Assembly: GCA_000442015.1 (NCBI GenBank) | Contig: KE561025.1 | Coordinates: forward strand, 1 to 37,925 | Source of the DNA: Rozella allomycis CSF55 | Taxonomy: Eukaryota > Rozellomycota | DNA: 37,925 nucleotides | Direction of reading: 5' to 3' | Shown: positions 9,158-19,877 of the stretch, piece after piece | Position numbering within the stretch: the stretch's first letter is position 1 | Layout of the letters: every line of letters starts with the position of its first letter | Notes under the pieces: generated by a model | Told to the model about the DNA's origin: nothing | Database searches by the model: none | What the model saw: the letters and a program-made list of their open reading frames with translations, nothing else | Position numbers and translations under genes: made by a program

Positions 9158-11394
9158 TTATTTATACATAGCTTCTTCTAACGTGAGAAATCCTTCGCCT
9201 TTGCACATATTACTCATGGATTCATCTGAACGATCTAACAATCTTCTTAATTCTTCTTCACTTAACACTTGGCGAATATCTCTGTCGCCCTTTTGAATCA
9301 CCAATTTTTCGTTATCTTCAGCAGCCAATATCTGCGCCAATTCACCTAAAGAAGTTTGTTTTGGTCGAAATAGATGATCTCCTTTGAATCTCCCAGATTC
9401 TATCACAACCTTTTCCAACTTTCTTTTTGAACTTGCTGTTTCAATTATGTGGTGCTCAATTGATCTTGCAATGGCAAACCGAAATACTAGTACAGGTTTA
9501 GTTTGACCTATTCTATGCGCTCTATCTTGGGCCTGTAAATCCATTTGAGGATTCCAATCCGAATCGAAAATAATGACTGTATCTGCGCTTGTTAAATTAA
9601 TCCCTAACCCACCTGACCTTGTACTTAATAAGAAAATGCGTTTTGAAGAATCCGGATTATTAAACTCATTTATCTATTTTTTGATTATTTAAAGATTACC
9701 TCAGATTGCCTTTCCTTTTGACTAATTGTGCCATCAATCCTACAAAAATCGAAATTTCGCAAGTTGCAAAATTCTTCCAACAAGTCTAGCATTTTTGTCA
9801 TTTGGGAGAAAATTAGGACTTTATGGCCTTCTTGTTTAAATAACTCTTTCAGAATTTGGTCTAATAGAAGCATTTTCCCAGATGACATCACCAATCGTTC
9901 ATCAATGACTACTTCACCGTTTTCATCTTCAGGAATATCAAACAAATAAGGATGATCACATATTTTACGCAATTGAACGATTCTGTTTTGAAGCTTTAAG
10001 TTTTTAACTTCTAAAAGTGACGATAAAGGATTTCTTTTACTCTTGTCTAAAATCGGTTCATTTTCTTTGGATTCATCATCAGAAATAATTAAATGTTGCT
10101 GATTTTGGAAATATTCAAAATGAAGAAAACATATTTTTTTTACCTACATGAGACATTCTTCCTCTCTTTCGCCTCTTGTTTGGCTTGGCCTCTGAATCAT
10201 TGTCTCCAAAGTAGAGTTCTATGTCTAAAATATCATTTTCTGGTTTATCTCTTTCAGATTGAATCAATTCTCTCAAATCTTTATTCAAAATTGCATCATA
10301 ATATTCCTTTTGCTTCATTGTCATTGGGGCCAAAACTAAATATTCTTTCTTCTTTGGCATTTCTACCTCAACTTTAAAAATTTCTAAAATTTTGAATTTA
10401 CCATCAGATTTTAGGCGCCTCAGAAGAAATGGCTTTAAAACGGAATGAAGTTTGGAAACAATTGAATTTTCTTCCTCTTGAGAAATAATTTCTTCGTTTT
10501 CTTTATTTTCAAAATCAAACCTATAAAATACCAAAAGATAGAAATACCAAGACTGAAAAGATTGCAAATCATTGAAAACATCAGGCAACAAAAAGTTTAA
10601 CAAACTCCAAAGTTCTGACAAGTTATTTTGAAGTGGGGTTCCAGTAATTAACAAACGGTTATCAGAGTTTAGAGACTTCAATTCTCGAAACAATTTACAT
10701 TTATAATTCTTTAATCTGTGCCCTTCATCCACCACGAGATATTTCCAGACAGTTTTTTGCAAATATTTTCTATCATTCATTGCTATATCATATGACGTTA
10801 TAACCACTGGACAAGCCTTTTTCTTTTTCTCAAATCGTTTTCTTAGTTGGTTTCTTTCTCCTATATCTCCATGATAAACACATGTTGGAATAGTTGGTGC
10901 AAATCTGATTTAAACATATTGATTTTCTTACTTTTTAAATTCAGCTTCCCAATTGGCTATTGTTGATAATGGTGCAACTATTAAAAACGGACTTTAAAAT
11001 ATAACGATTAGTTTTTACCCTTTGACACCCTTTTCCCATAGGTATGCAATTAAAGAAATTGTTTGAATAGTTTTCCCAAGTCCCTTTAAACTTGATAAGA
11101 GTATTTTACCATCTCATCCGCAAGAATTCCATTTAATGCATTTTCCCACAATGAAATTAACCATTGCACACCCTTTATTTGATAATCTCTCAAAGTTCCT
11201 GCGAAAATACTGGGCTGTGAAAATTCTTCTCTTTCTTTAGAATCACTGCCGTCGGTATTCTATGCATATATGAAAAAAGATATGATAACCTTTTCTAAAA
11301 TGTCAGCTAAGAATTTAGAATATATCGAAGAACGTTCAATAACTACATTTAATGTCTCAAGCTTGCTCTTTTCATTTTCGCCGTCGACTGACAT
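9158..11394 (-). CDS. SNF2-family chromatin remodeller, LSH/HELLS (IRC5) type
   Basis: ATP-dependent nucleosome remodeller; the LSH family supports DNA methylation and repeat silencing in animals and plants and recombination in yeast (IRC5). Nine exons: 11394-11290, 11259-11110, 11083-11019, 10991-10932, 10904-10548, 10520-10402, 10371-10148, 10098-9700 and 9673-9158; 664 aa. Introns are 30, 26, 27, 27, 27, 30, 49 and 26 nt. Helicase motifs in order: [21 protein letters not shown] (split by an intron after ADEM), [65 protein letters not shown] and [16 protein letters not shown]. The last motif and the C-terminal LLDRSDE are typical of LSH. The N-terminal coiled-coil part is short compared with human HELLS. 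Stop overlaps AATAAA. Confidence 0.92.
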
Positions 11395-11555
11395 TAAAAA
11401 CAAGAGGCTTGGTTTTCAGTGTTTCTAAATATATTATCCTGTGCGATGTTTATAATTCAATTTATGTAATTTCGTTTATATGTCGCTCAATTGATTCTAG
11501 AGTTTAGTACAATCTACAGCGCCACCTTCTGACCTTGATAACTGTCAAAATATAT

Positions 11556-12263
11556 ATGAGTTCTACTACAGCACCACCGCCTGTCAATCGACGCAATAAA
11601 CCCAATATAAATGTCATCAAAGCGAATAAAAATTATAAGCCAATAAATGCCGGAGAGTTAGAGATTTATGAAGGAGATATTCTTTGTGTAATAGATAACA
11701 GCAGTAATCAGCAATACTGGACATGTAAATGCGGTTCAAATATTGGTCTTGTTCCTGTATCTTATAGTAAAATGACTTGTTTTTGAAAATTAAAGTGCAC
11801 GAAGAGGCAGAAATGATTGAAAATCCTATGCATGAAGCCGCAAAGAGATGCAATTTTGAATTGGTAGAGGACTATATCAATATTGGCTTGTCTGTAAATG
11901 CATTAGACAAAAGTGGGTGTACCCCACTTCATTGGGCGTGTAGGTCCGGTTACAAAGATATCGTACAACTTTTGTTGTCTAATGGCTGTTTGCCAAACAC
12001 ACAAGTAAAAATTATAATACCATGTTAAGTTGAATAAAATGGGTGATACTCCTCTCCACTTGGCATCATATGGCGGTCATTCTGAAATTGCAAAGATCCT
12101 ATTACAATGTACCGACATTAATACAGAAACTCTAAACAATGAAGGAAAAACAGCTTTAGAGCTCGCGAAAAATGATTCTGTCGGGGCCATTATTCAAAAG
12201 CATGTAATGTCATTTAACCGTGAAGATTTAAATGAAAATGAGGAGCAATCAGACTTTGATTAA
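11556..12263 (+). CDS. SH3-ankyrin adaptor, osteoclast-stimulating factor 1 (OSTF1)-like
   Basis: Cytosolic signalling adaptor: SH3 followed by ankyrin repeats. Exons 11556-11766, 11796-12004 and 12030-12263 give 217 aa, close to human OSTF1 (214). Introns are 29 and 25 nt. The SH3 domain occupies residues 20-75 (IKANKNYKPINAGELEIYEG, then YWTCKCGSNIGLVPVSY). Three ankyrin repeats follow: NPMHEAAKRCNFELVEDYI, GCTPLHWACRSGYKDIVQLL and GDTPLHLASYGGHSEIAKIL. The C-terminal acidic tail (NENEEQSDFD) also matches the vertebrate protein. The start is the ATG at 11556, where the proline-rich N-terminus begins. The stop is 6 bp from the stop of the convergent methyltransferase gene. Confidence 0.93.
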
Positions 12264-12274
12264 ATAAATTTATT
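12263..12274. terminator. palindromic bidirectional polyadenylation signal AATAAATTTATT
   Basis: AATAAA reads on the plus strand at 12263-12268 and on the minus strand at 12274-12269, forming one 12-bp palindrome. It overlaps the last base of the OSTF1-like TAA (12261-12263) and the whole TAA of the methyltransferase gene (12272-12270). One element could direct 3'-end formation of both convergent genes. Confidence 0.6.
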
Positions 12275-13005
12275 TGCGTTTCCAGATTCCCAATTTCTCT
12301 TTGCCTTTTCTTTTCTCAAAGCTTTCGCAGTCTGTAAGACTTATCAAGACAAAATTCTCTTCAAGTAGTTGCTTGTAACTATAAAATAAATTCCCTTTAG
12401 TTTTACATTTCAATTGATAACGAGAATGGCGGACCACCTTCGTGATCAGACAAGGGATACATCAGCGTTACAAGTAACCCACTGGGTTTAATTAAAGAAC
12501 CCATTCTGGAAGCCCATTGATTTCTAAAACTCGGATCTAACGCACATAGAAATGTGTAATCAAAAACTACGTCAGCAGGATTTGGCAAGGAAAGTTCAAA
12601 AAAGTCGGCGGCAATAAATTCCAGTTCATTATTCGAAATAGCCAACGAATTTTGCCTCTAATTAGTATCGTTATATAATATTTCTACTTTTCTATTTTCC
12701 TCTATTATTGGTTCGTACAAATCAATGCCATAAATTTTTCGCTTCCCGTTTACCAGTTCAAAGCAATCCAAGGCCAATGAAATAAATAATTAATTATTAC
12801 TTGACCGCATCCTGGAACAACAAAAGTACCACTCTCGGGAAGGACATTTTGCTTTAAAAGGTCTATCAATGCAGGTGCCGCACTTGACATGTTCCATGGT
12901 GTTATTTGATTATCCCACATTACCTTCCAGGCTGAATAAAGTCAATGACGTATCATTACCTTCTTTAGGGCCATGTTTATCATGAATTTCTTTAATGCTA
13001 CTCAT
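12270..13005 (-). CDS. SAM-dependent methyltransferase, TPMT/thiol-methyltransferase (HOL) family
   Basis: Probably methylates thiols, thiocyanate or halides with S-adenosylmethionine. Exons 13005-12960, 12931-12801, 12774-12688, 12657-12407 and 12378-12270 give 207 aa. Introns are 28, 26, 30 and 28 nt; the second (12800-12775) has a GT donor but ends in TG. Family features: ITPWNMSSAAPALI, the SAM-binding VVPGCGQALD with GIDLYE at the end of strand 2, AADFFEL, VVFDYTFLCALDP, the diagnostic MYPLSDHEGGPP, and a C-terminal KGKEKLGIWKRK. With the TG-ended intron removed, GCGQALDCFELVNGKRKIYG has the same spacing as the TPMT region after its LCGKAVE motif. A canonical AG at the end of a 59-nt intron would delete 11 residues of this helix. 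Confidence 0.88.
12775..12800 (-). other. intron with non-canonical 3' end (GT...TG)
   Basis: The 26-nt intron starts GTAATAATTAATTATT and ends TTCATTG, before GCC. It is not a multiple of three, so it must be removed to keep the methyltransferase frame. Its length fits the 24-31 nt class of this genome. The first downstream AG would make a 59-nt intron and drop 11 conserved-position residues in frame. Confidence 0.65.
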
Positions 13006-13158
13006 TGATCAATACCTTGAAATTCAGAAATTGTCCAAAAGTAGTCCAAATAATAAAATGTGGAAAATTTGTAAAAGAATGATTAATTATCCATTTATTT
13101 AACTGAAATAGTGTGAGATTCCTGTCATGTTCCATTTTGTTGTTTGTGGCTGGGTGCA

Positions 13159-15070
13159 ATGGAAGAGGTTACTGAAAACGTTTATCCAATAGCTGTATTA
13201 ATAGACGAGCTTAAGCATGAAGATGTTGCAATTAGGCTTAACGCTATTCATAGACTGGGAACTATTGCACTAGCCTTGGGTGTTGAGAGAGCTAGGGACG
13301 AGTTGGTACCTTTTTTAGAAGGTAAATGATGTTCTTGTAAAATATAAGACTCAATGGATGACGAAGACGAAGTTTTGGTAGCTCTTGCAGAAGAAATAGG
13401 GAAATTAACTGACTACATTGGGGGCCCTACTTTTGCACATGTTTTGTTGTCACCATTGGAAATCCTTGCTGCAATTGAAGAACCTACAGTTAGAGATAAA
13501 GTATTTTTGTAACTTAAATATGAAAGGCTGTTGAATCTTTAAATGGAATTGTTAGTAGAATGCCCTCAAAGCAGATAGAAGATTTCTTTTTACCTTTAAT
13601 ACGACGATTGGCAGGTGGTGATTGGTTCACTACAAGAACAAGTGCTGCTGGTTTATTTGGTCATTGTTATGAGTTGGTATCTCCATCAATACAAGAAGAA
13701 ATGCGAAAACTATTTACTCAACTTTGCCAAGATGAAACACCGATGGTGCGTAGAGCAGCAGCAACTCACTTAACAGTATATTAATTTAAATTTTTGTGAT
13801 AGTCTTTGGTGAATAAATTGTCAAGAGATCATTTAATAAATGAATTTGTACCATTGGTGGCAATGATTGTACAAGACGATCAAGTAACTATTTTGTTTTT
13901 TTATTGAAAGGATTCTGTGAGACTACTTGCAATTGATGTGATAATTTCAATTTGCAACAATCTTACAATAGATCTGATCAAAAGCCACTTGCTTGTCTTG
14001 ATAAGAACTTTGATATCCGATAAAAGTTGGAGAGTTCGTTACATGTTTGCAGATAAATTTTCAAATCTATCAAAAGTGGTTGGAAAAGAATTGACTCATT
14101 CAGAATTGGCATCTCCATTTTCCATGTTATTAAAGGATTCAGAAGCGGAAGTGAGAACGGCTTCTTGTGGTCAACTCTCAAGTAGAATAATTTGTCCAAA
14201 TTTAAGCATAGGGCTTGGAGGGTTGATTGATGTGGAATACGTGAAAAAGTTGATTTTGCCCGTTGTGAAAGAATTAACGACTGATAACTCTCAGCATGTA
14301 AGAGCAGCGTTAGCTGACAACGTTGCTGGTTTAGCACCTCTTGTTGGAAAAGACTTGACAATAGAAATTTTATTGCCACTCTTTTTGCAATTATTGAAAG
14401 ATGAGTTTCCTGATGTGAGATTAAATATTATTTCAAAATTGGGTAGCGTCAATGAAAGTAATTTGGTCCTTTACGTGTTATAGTTATTGGAGTCAATTCC
14501 CTCTCTCATTCACTTTTCCCTGCCATCGTTCAACTCTCTGAAGATAAAAATTGGAGAGTTAGACTTGCGATTATTGAACATATCCCTTTACTTGCGTCTC
14601 AACTTGGAATGCAATTCTTCAATGAGAAATTATGTGGCTTATGCCTCGGATGGCTTGGTGATTCAGTTTTTGCAATCAGAGAAGCAGCCATCAAAAATCT
14701 AAAAGGCCTCGTAGATATTTTTGGAAATGATTGGGCCAAAACAAAAATTATTCCAAAAGTTTTAGACACTTTAAGTCAAGCTAGTTTCCTCTACCGAATG
14801 ACTGCAATACATGCAATCGTTAGCCTTTCTTCTGTTATGAGCCAAGAATCTGTTAATGAATATCTTTTGCCTGCTTTAGCTCAACTTCAAGCAGATCCAA
14901 TTCCAAATATCCGGTTCAATGTGGCAAAAGCTTTTGGCTCTCTGGCACCTCTATTCAAAGATCAAGAAGCCATCATTTCGCAAAAGATTAAACCATGCCT
15001 TCAAAAATTATCAGAAGATTTGGATAATGACGTTCGTTTCTATGCCAGGGAAGCTTTGACTATCTGTTAA
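13159..15070 (+). CDS. protein phosphatase 2A scaffold subunit A (HEAT-repeat, PPP2R1/TPD3)
   Basis: Scaffold that joins the PP2A catalytic and regulatory B subunits. Exons 13159-13321, 13349-13500, 13527-13775, 13803-13883, 13911-14457 and 14484-15070 give 592 aa, the normal family length (about 589). Introns are 27, 26, 27, 27 and 26 nt. The product is a continuous array of HEAT repeats from [20 protein letters not shown] at the N-terminus to [19 protein letters not shown] at the end; typical repeat cores include [45 protein letters not shown] and [12 protein letters not shown]. The ATG at 13159 precedes the conserved first helix. The stop and AATAAA form TAAATAAA at 15068-15075, and the convergent uL13 stop is 27 bp away. 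Confidence 0.96.
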
Positions 15071-15097
15071 ATAAAATGTTTGAAAATGAATGTTTAT

Positions 15098-15730
15098 TTA
15101 GTATCCATATTGAGAAAGTTCTGATTGAACGTTTGAAATTTCTGCTTGCTTGTTGACAGCAGCCTTCTTCTTCAAAGCAAGAAGAGCCTTCTTGCGTTCG
15201 TAGAATGCCTTGGATTTTGTCTTTCTCTTTTCTTCCAAAGTCTTGACAACTTCTTGGTATTTCCATCCATATTCTTGTGAGAGTCTAGAGAGAACACAGA
15301 ATTTGCGACCAGGCTTCAAACGGAGAACACGGAGAGCATCTGGGACAACAACTCTCTTGACTTTATCATATGGGGATGGAACTCCTTCAAATACTTTCAT
15401 ACGTTCCAAAGCAGCTGCTCCACGAGCAGTCTTGTGTGGAATCATACCGCGAACAACTCTCCAGAATATTCTGCTTGGTGCGCGGAAGTGAAATGGACCA
15501 CGGGATGGATTTACAACGCAACGTTTTCTAACAAATTCTGCATACTTTAATTTGTTGCGGAAAAAGGATCCAGAAATGTTGATTTCTTCACAACGAACAA
15601 CAACAACTTTTTGACCTTTCAAAAGTTGTTTGGCAACAATAGATGCAAGACGTCCAAGCAAATGGCCTTTGCCGTCAATAATAACAGTCTCGTTAAATTA
15701 CTACACTCTATTTACCTTTTCAAAAGTCAT
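15098..15730 (-). CDS. 60S ribosomal protein uL13 (L13a/L16)
   Basis: Structural protein of the large cytosolic ribosomal subunit. Exon 1 (15730-15716) encodes only MTFEK; after a 27-nt intron, exon 2 (15688-15098) continues with [16 protein letters not shown]. Total 201 aa, as in yeast L16. The sequence is highly conserved: [74 protein letters not shown] and the basic C-terminal helix ending SQYGY. An intron just after the start codon is common in ribosomal protein genes. The stop TAA is followed immediately by ATAAA, giving TAAATAAA. Confidence 0.97.
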
Positions 15731-15820
15731 TCCTTTTTGCAGGGGTTTTTCGAAAAAATAAAAATTTTCCAAAGAAAATTCAGAAATTTCATTTACACTT
15801 TAATGGAGTAGAACTAATGT

Positions 15821-18652
15821 TTATTGATCATATTTTGCTAAAAGTTTAAGAAGAGGGCGAATAGAAAGCCACCATTGGTCCTTTGGTCTGCGCATTTTTG
15901 CATCAGCCTCTTTTACCAAACTTTGCACTGGTGTGTAAACCACATGACCTTGTTGAATGCCCAAAACAACTGCACTATCTGAAGTAATATCTTTTCCAAG
16001 CCAATTTTCAATAAACTGCATAGAGAGTACAGCGAATCTGGTTCCTCTTATTCTGTCCATGGGACTTGGGATTCTACCTTGTTGCAAGTGACCAAGTACT
16101 GCTGTCTTGGAATCAAATAATGGAGTGCCTTCTTCTTGGAAAATGTTAGACAGGACTTCTGTTGTGTATGTATCGCTCACACTCTCATTGCGAAGAACAA
16201 TGCGACCGATTCTTTTGTCTTCATGAAAATGCTTTTTCAAATGATCCACATCGTTTGATATATCGTTCAATGTTATTCCTTCTTCATGGATGTAAGTTCT
16301 AACTGCACCTGAAGCCAAACCACCAAGAGTTGCCAAGTATCCGCATCTTCCTCCTTGAACTTCAACGACGAAAACTCTGTTTCTGGAAGCAGAAGCTGAA
16401 CACTTTATTGTATCACATGCCTCAACAATGGCATTTAATGCGGTGTCTGAACCAATAGAATATTCAGTACCTTTGAAGTTAGTAATAAAAATATAAAATA
16501 CCAGGAACATTATTAGATACAGTTGCAGGAATACAAACCATTGGAATGCAAAATGCAGGATAATTTGGCCTGTTTTCTTCAAGCTTCGCCAAAGACGTAT
16601 ACGCCTCAAACCCTCCGACAATAATCAAGCCTTGGATTCCAAATTTTTGCATTTGATAAGCGACCATTCCCAAGTTTTTGACTGGCAGTGTTCTGTTTAC
16701 ACCAAGCTCCGAACCTGCCTTCATTGTCCATCCGTCAACATCCATCCATTTCATTTCTTTGAAGTCTCCATTGATTAATCCATCAAATCCATTGTAGACA
16801 GCGTAAACAATATAGCCTTTATGAAGTCCGTACCGAACAGCTGCTCTTGTTGCTGCGTTCATGCCAGCGCAGGGAGCACCACAGTTTAATATCGCTATTT
16901 TCACCTAATGTTACAAATCAATATATCATTTACTGAAGTTTTTGATTCTTCTAAAACTTTCTTGTTTAAAACCAGAGACTCTGATATTTCATAAGCTGCA
17001 CGAAAGTCAGGATCACGGAGTTCAAACGCTCTTTTGAAGTCCTTGGCTTCGACTGCCTTTGCTACTGCAAGAGTCTATAAACCCATTAAAATCTTTTTAC
17101 CATTTGTACAGCTTCCATCAATGGAACACATGTTATTTTGTTTTCATTATAGGCAATCAATGGTGACGGCTTGTTTTCAGAAGATGACAACACTTCTTCA
17201 ACGGCTTTAGATCCTTGAAGGGTGGCCTATTATAGTGAAGTTGACTTTTTTTTACCAAAATCCTGTCAAAAGCTGTGGGGAATCCACCCCTTTGTACATG
17301 TCCTAATGTTGTGACTCTTGTATCATAGTTTAGTTTCTTTGAAAGAACGTCTTTTATTTTTTCACACTTAATTGGCTGGTTGTTTCTATCTAACGCTCCT
17401 TCTGACACAACAATAATGACTTTTCTTTTTCCAAGTTGACGATGCTTAATTAACCAAAACAATTTAATAATACCTTCTTAAGAACATCACACATATCTTC
17501 TTCCCACGTTTCTGCTGGAGGCGCTTCTGGTATAAACAACCAATCAGCGCCAGTAGCTAGTGAGGCCATTAATGCTAACCAACCACAATGTCTACCCATA
17601 ACTTCAATTATAAAAGCTCTTTGATGTGAGCTTGCTGTAGAAGATATTGAATCTATAGCTTCCACTATTCTATGAAGGGATGTATTGGCGCCAATGGTCA
17701 TTTCTGTTCCTACCATGTCATTGTCAATCGATCCAACCATTCCAACAATTGACAAGTGCTGGTGCCTTTTTGCCAAATCTGCGGTTATTTTTCCCGAGTC
17801 CACAAGTTCTTGCAACAATCCATTCCATTCACTTCTAAATATATCGGCACCTGTTAATGATCCGTCTCCCCCGTTAACAATCAAGCTATCAATTCCTAAA
17901 GACACTAAATTATAACACGCTTTTAATCTTCCTGATCTTTCCCTGAATTCTTTGCACCTAGCTGTTCCTATTGCAGTCCCACCCTTAACCTAAATGTTTT
18001 ACAATAGAATTACTGTCGACAAAATTCCAGCAACATCATTCCATTCCATTTTCTTAATTAATTCATTACCAGTAACCAATCCTTATTTGGATTATATTTT
18101 TTTGATACCTTGATAGCCTTCATAGACTGCATACGCATCGCACCCTTTAGCGATTGCTACACGCACAATAGCCCTTATAGAGGCATTCATTCCACATGAA
18201 TCTCCTCCAGACATTAAAAAAGCTACCTTGCGTTTAAAATCCGATTTTGCCTGCTGCTTAGAAGATGGACTTTCATTTTTGGTCTCCACCTTGTCAATAA
18301 GAGCCTTCTCGCTGAAAAGACTTTCTTTATTTGTTAATACTAATTTGGTTCCAATAGGATCATTAAAACTATAAATTTGCTGTCCGTTTTCTGCTGTTGA
18401 GTTGAATGAAACATTCATGCATTTTAACTTTTCTTCGATATTGGTTGCAGCAAAAACTAAGGTATCGTTTAGTGTTTTGCCGGACGAGGATACAACCCGT
18501 ATTTCCAATGATAATGGAGATGAGCTGAACAATGAGAGCTTGTAAATTGATTTTCCCTTTTCGACCAAACTGAAACCAAAGTCACTATAGAATTTAAGCA
18601 ACTTATCAACTTCATGAGCTTGGCAATCCAATTGAATATGGCTGAAGTTCAT
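15821..18652 (-). CDS. ATP-dependent 6-phosphofructokinase, fungal type with N-terminal VOC domain
   Basis: Phosphorylates fructose-6-phosphate in glycolysis. Eight exons: 18652-18109, 18081-18014, 17989-17474, 17444-17256, 17226-17101, 17074-16934, 16904-16502 and 16470-15821, giving 878 aa; introns 27, 24, 29, 29, 26, 29 and 31 nt. Residues 1-110 form a glyoxalase/VOC-like domain ([20 protein letters not shown]) as in yeast Pfk1/Pfk2 but not animals. The catalytic half has [41 protein letters not shown] with the catalytic Asp, EVMGRHCGW and GHVQRGG. The C-terminal allosteric half repeats the fold with diverged motifs: [33 protein letters not shown] and [11 protein letters not shown]. The stop TAA is inside AATAAA (15825-15820). 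One copy is seen; a second subunit gene may exist elsewhere. Confidence 0.96.
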
Positions 18653-18950
18653 TGGTTAAAGTGGTCGATATTTCGTAAACAAAAACAAAAGGTTTAATAA
18701 ATACGATTATTCAAATAACTGTATATATTTAAAATATAAAAAAAATGGTAAAGCCTTGTTGGATTTGTTTTTTTGGTACTTGTCTTAGAGATCTGTACAA
18801 GAACAGTGAATTTGGGTAGCTTAATTTTGATAATAATGAAATGATTAGTCCCCATTTAAAACTTAAAACGTGAAATAAGTCAAAATAAGTGAGAAAGAAT
18901 GTTCAATAGTTTTTGGAGAGATTTAAAAACAGGTAGCTTTAATAATTTAT
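18653..18950. other. intergenic region upstream of PFK
   Basis: About 300 nt between the PFK start codon and the end of the SKA3-like gene. It is very AT-rich with TATATATTT and TATAAAAAAA runs near 18720-18745 that could include the PFK core promoter. I see no gene in it. Confidence 0.4.
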
Positions 18951-19841
18951 TCAATGCGACATTAATTTATACTTTCCTTCATGTCCAGTTTTGGTTACTT
19001 TTTTGCATTTCAAAAGAATAAACATTATAGATCTGACCATAGTTTCATCTAAGTTGTAACAAGTGGTTCTATTTACCAATCCCTGAAAACACATCACCCG
19101 GCAAAAATTCAGTAGTAAGAGGGAAGTTCACGCCACAGAGAATTCCATTCAATGTCTAAATTTGTAACATAATTAAAAAATTACTGATAATGATATCAAA
19201 TCTTTCAAATAATCGTCAATATCATTATACATGCTATTCGAAACTTCGATTTGTGTATGCCTCTGATCAATATTTGTAGTTAATTCTAAATCAAGATCTA
19301 GAGTCTTAGAGGAGACAGAGGTTAGGGTTTCACGTGATTTTAAAATAGCCAAAGAATGACTAGAAAGGCCTAGAGAATCAAGTCTCAAGGATCCCTCTGA
19401 GAAATCGGAACCATCGGAATCGAAACAAACAGAATTGTTTTGAACGGATTCTACAATCTCATCTTGAAAAGCTTTTTCATCATCATCTTGGATACATTTA
19501 TACTCATCAAATGGCTTATATCCATACGGTTTTAGATTGCTTTCAATTCCATCAAGGGTATCGTCGATATCCTTGCACTTTACGGACATGTTTTCATACA
19601 TTTCTTTAAATGTCTTTCTTCCAGTGCTTCCACTTAATATATCAATTTCAACCTTTTTTTCGTGTTCGTCAAGTAACTTTTCAAAAAGCCTCAAGCATGA
19701 TTGAGGTCGACTTAAGTTTTCCTCTTGCTCGACCAGAAATTGGCATTTTTCATTGAGCTTCTGTATTTTCTTTATATATTCAAAATAAGCTTCATCAAAT
19801 TCAGCTTCTAGATTGTCAATGAAACTCAAACCACCAAGCAT
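18951..19841 (-). CDS. coiled-coil protein, possibly SKA3-like kinetochore subunit
   Basis: Exons 19841-19185, 19155-19077 and 19048-18951 give 277 aa; introns 29 and 28 nt. The N-terminal 110 residues are predicted helical and end with IESNLKPYGYKP, resembling the close of the SKA3 N-terminal helices (I..YFQKYGYSP). A Ser/Asp-rich linker then holds LRLDSLGLSSHSLAI, similar to a short SKA3 motif (L..FG.S...). The C-terminus, only visible after both introns are removed, has an IMFILLKCKKVT...GKYKLM segment that could be a winged-helix wing. The Ska complex tracks microtubules and stabilises kinetochore attachment. The gene is well supported; the SKA3 name is a tentative pattern match. It is divergent from RAD52 with 36 bp between start codons. 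Confidence 0.6.
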
Positions 19842-19877
19842 GCAAAGCCACAGTTCTCAGTGTGAGCTTTCATAAAA

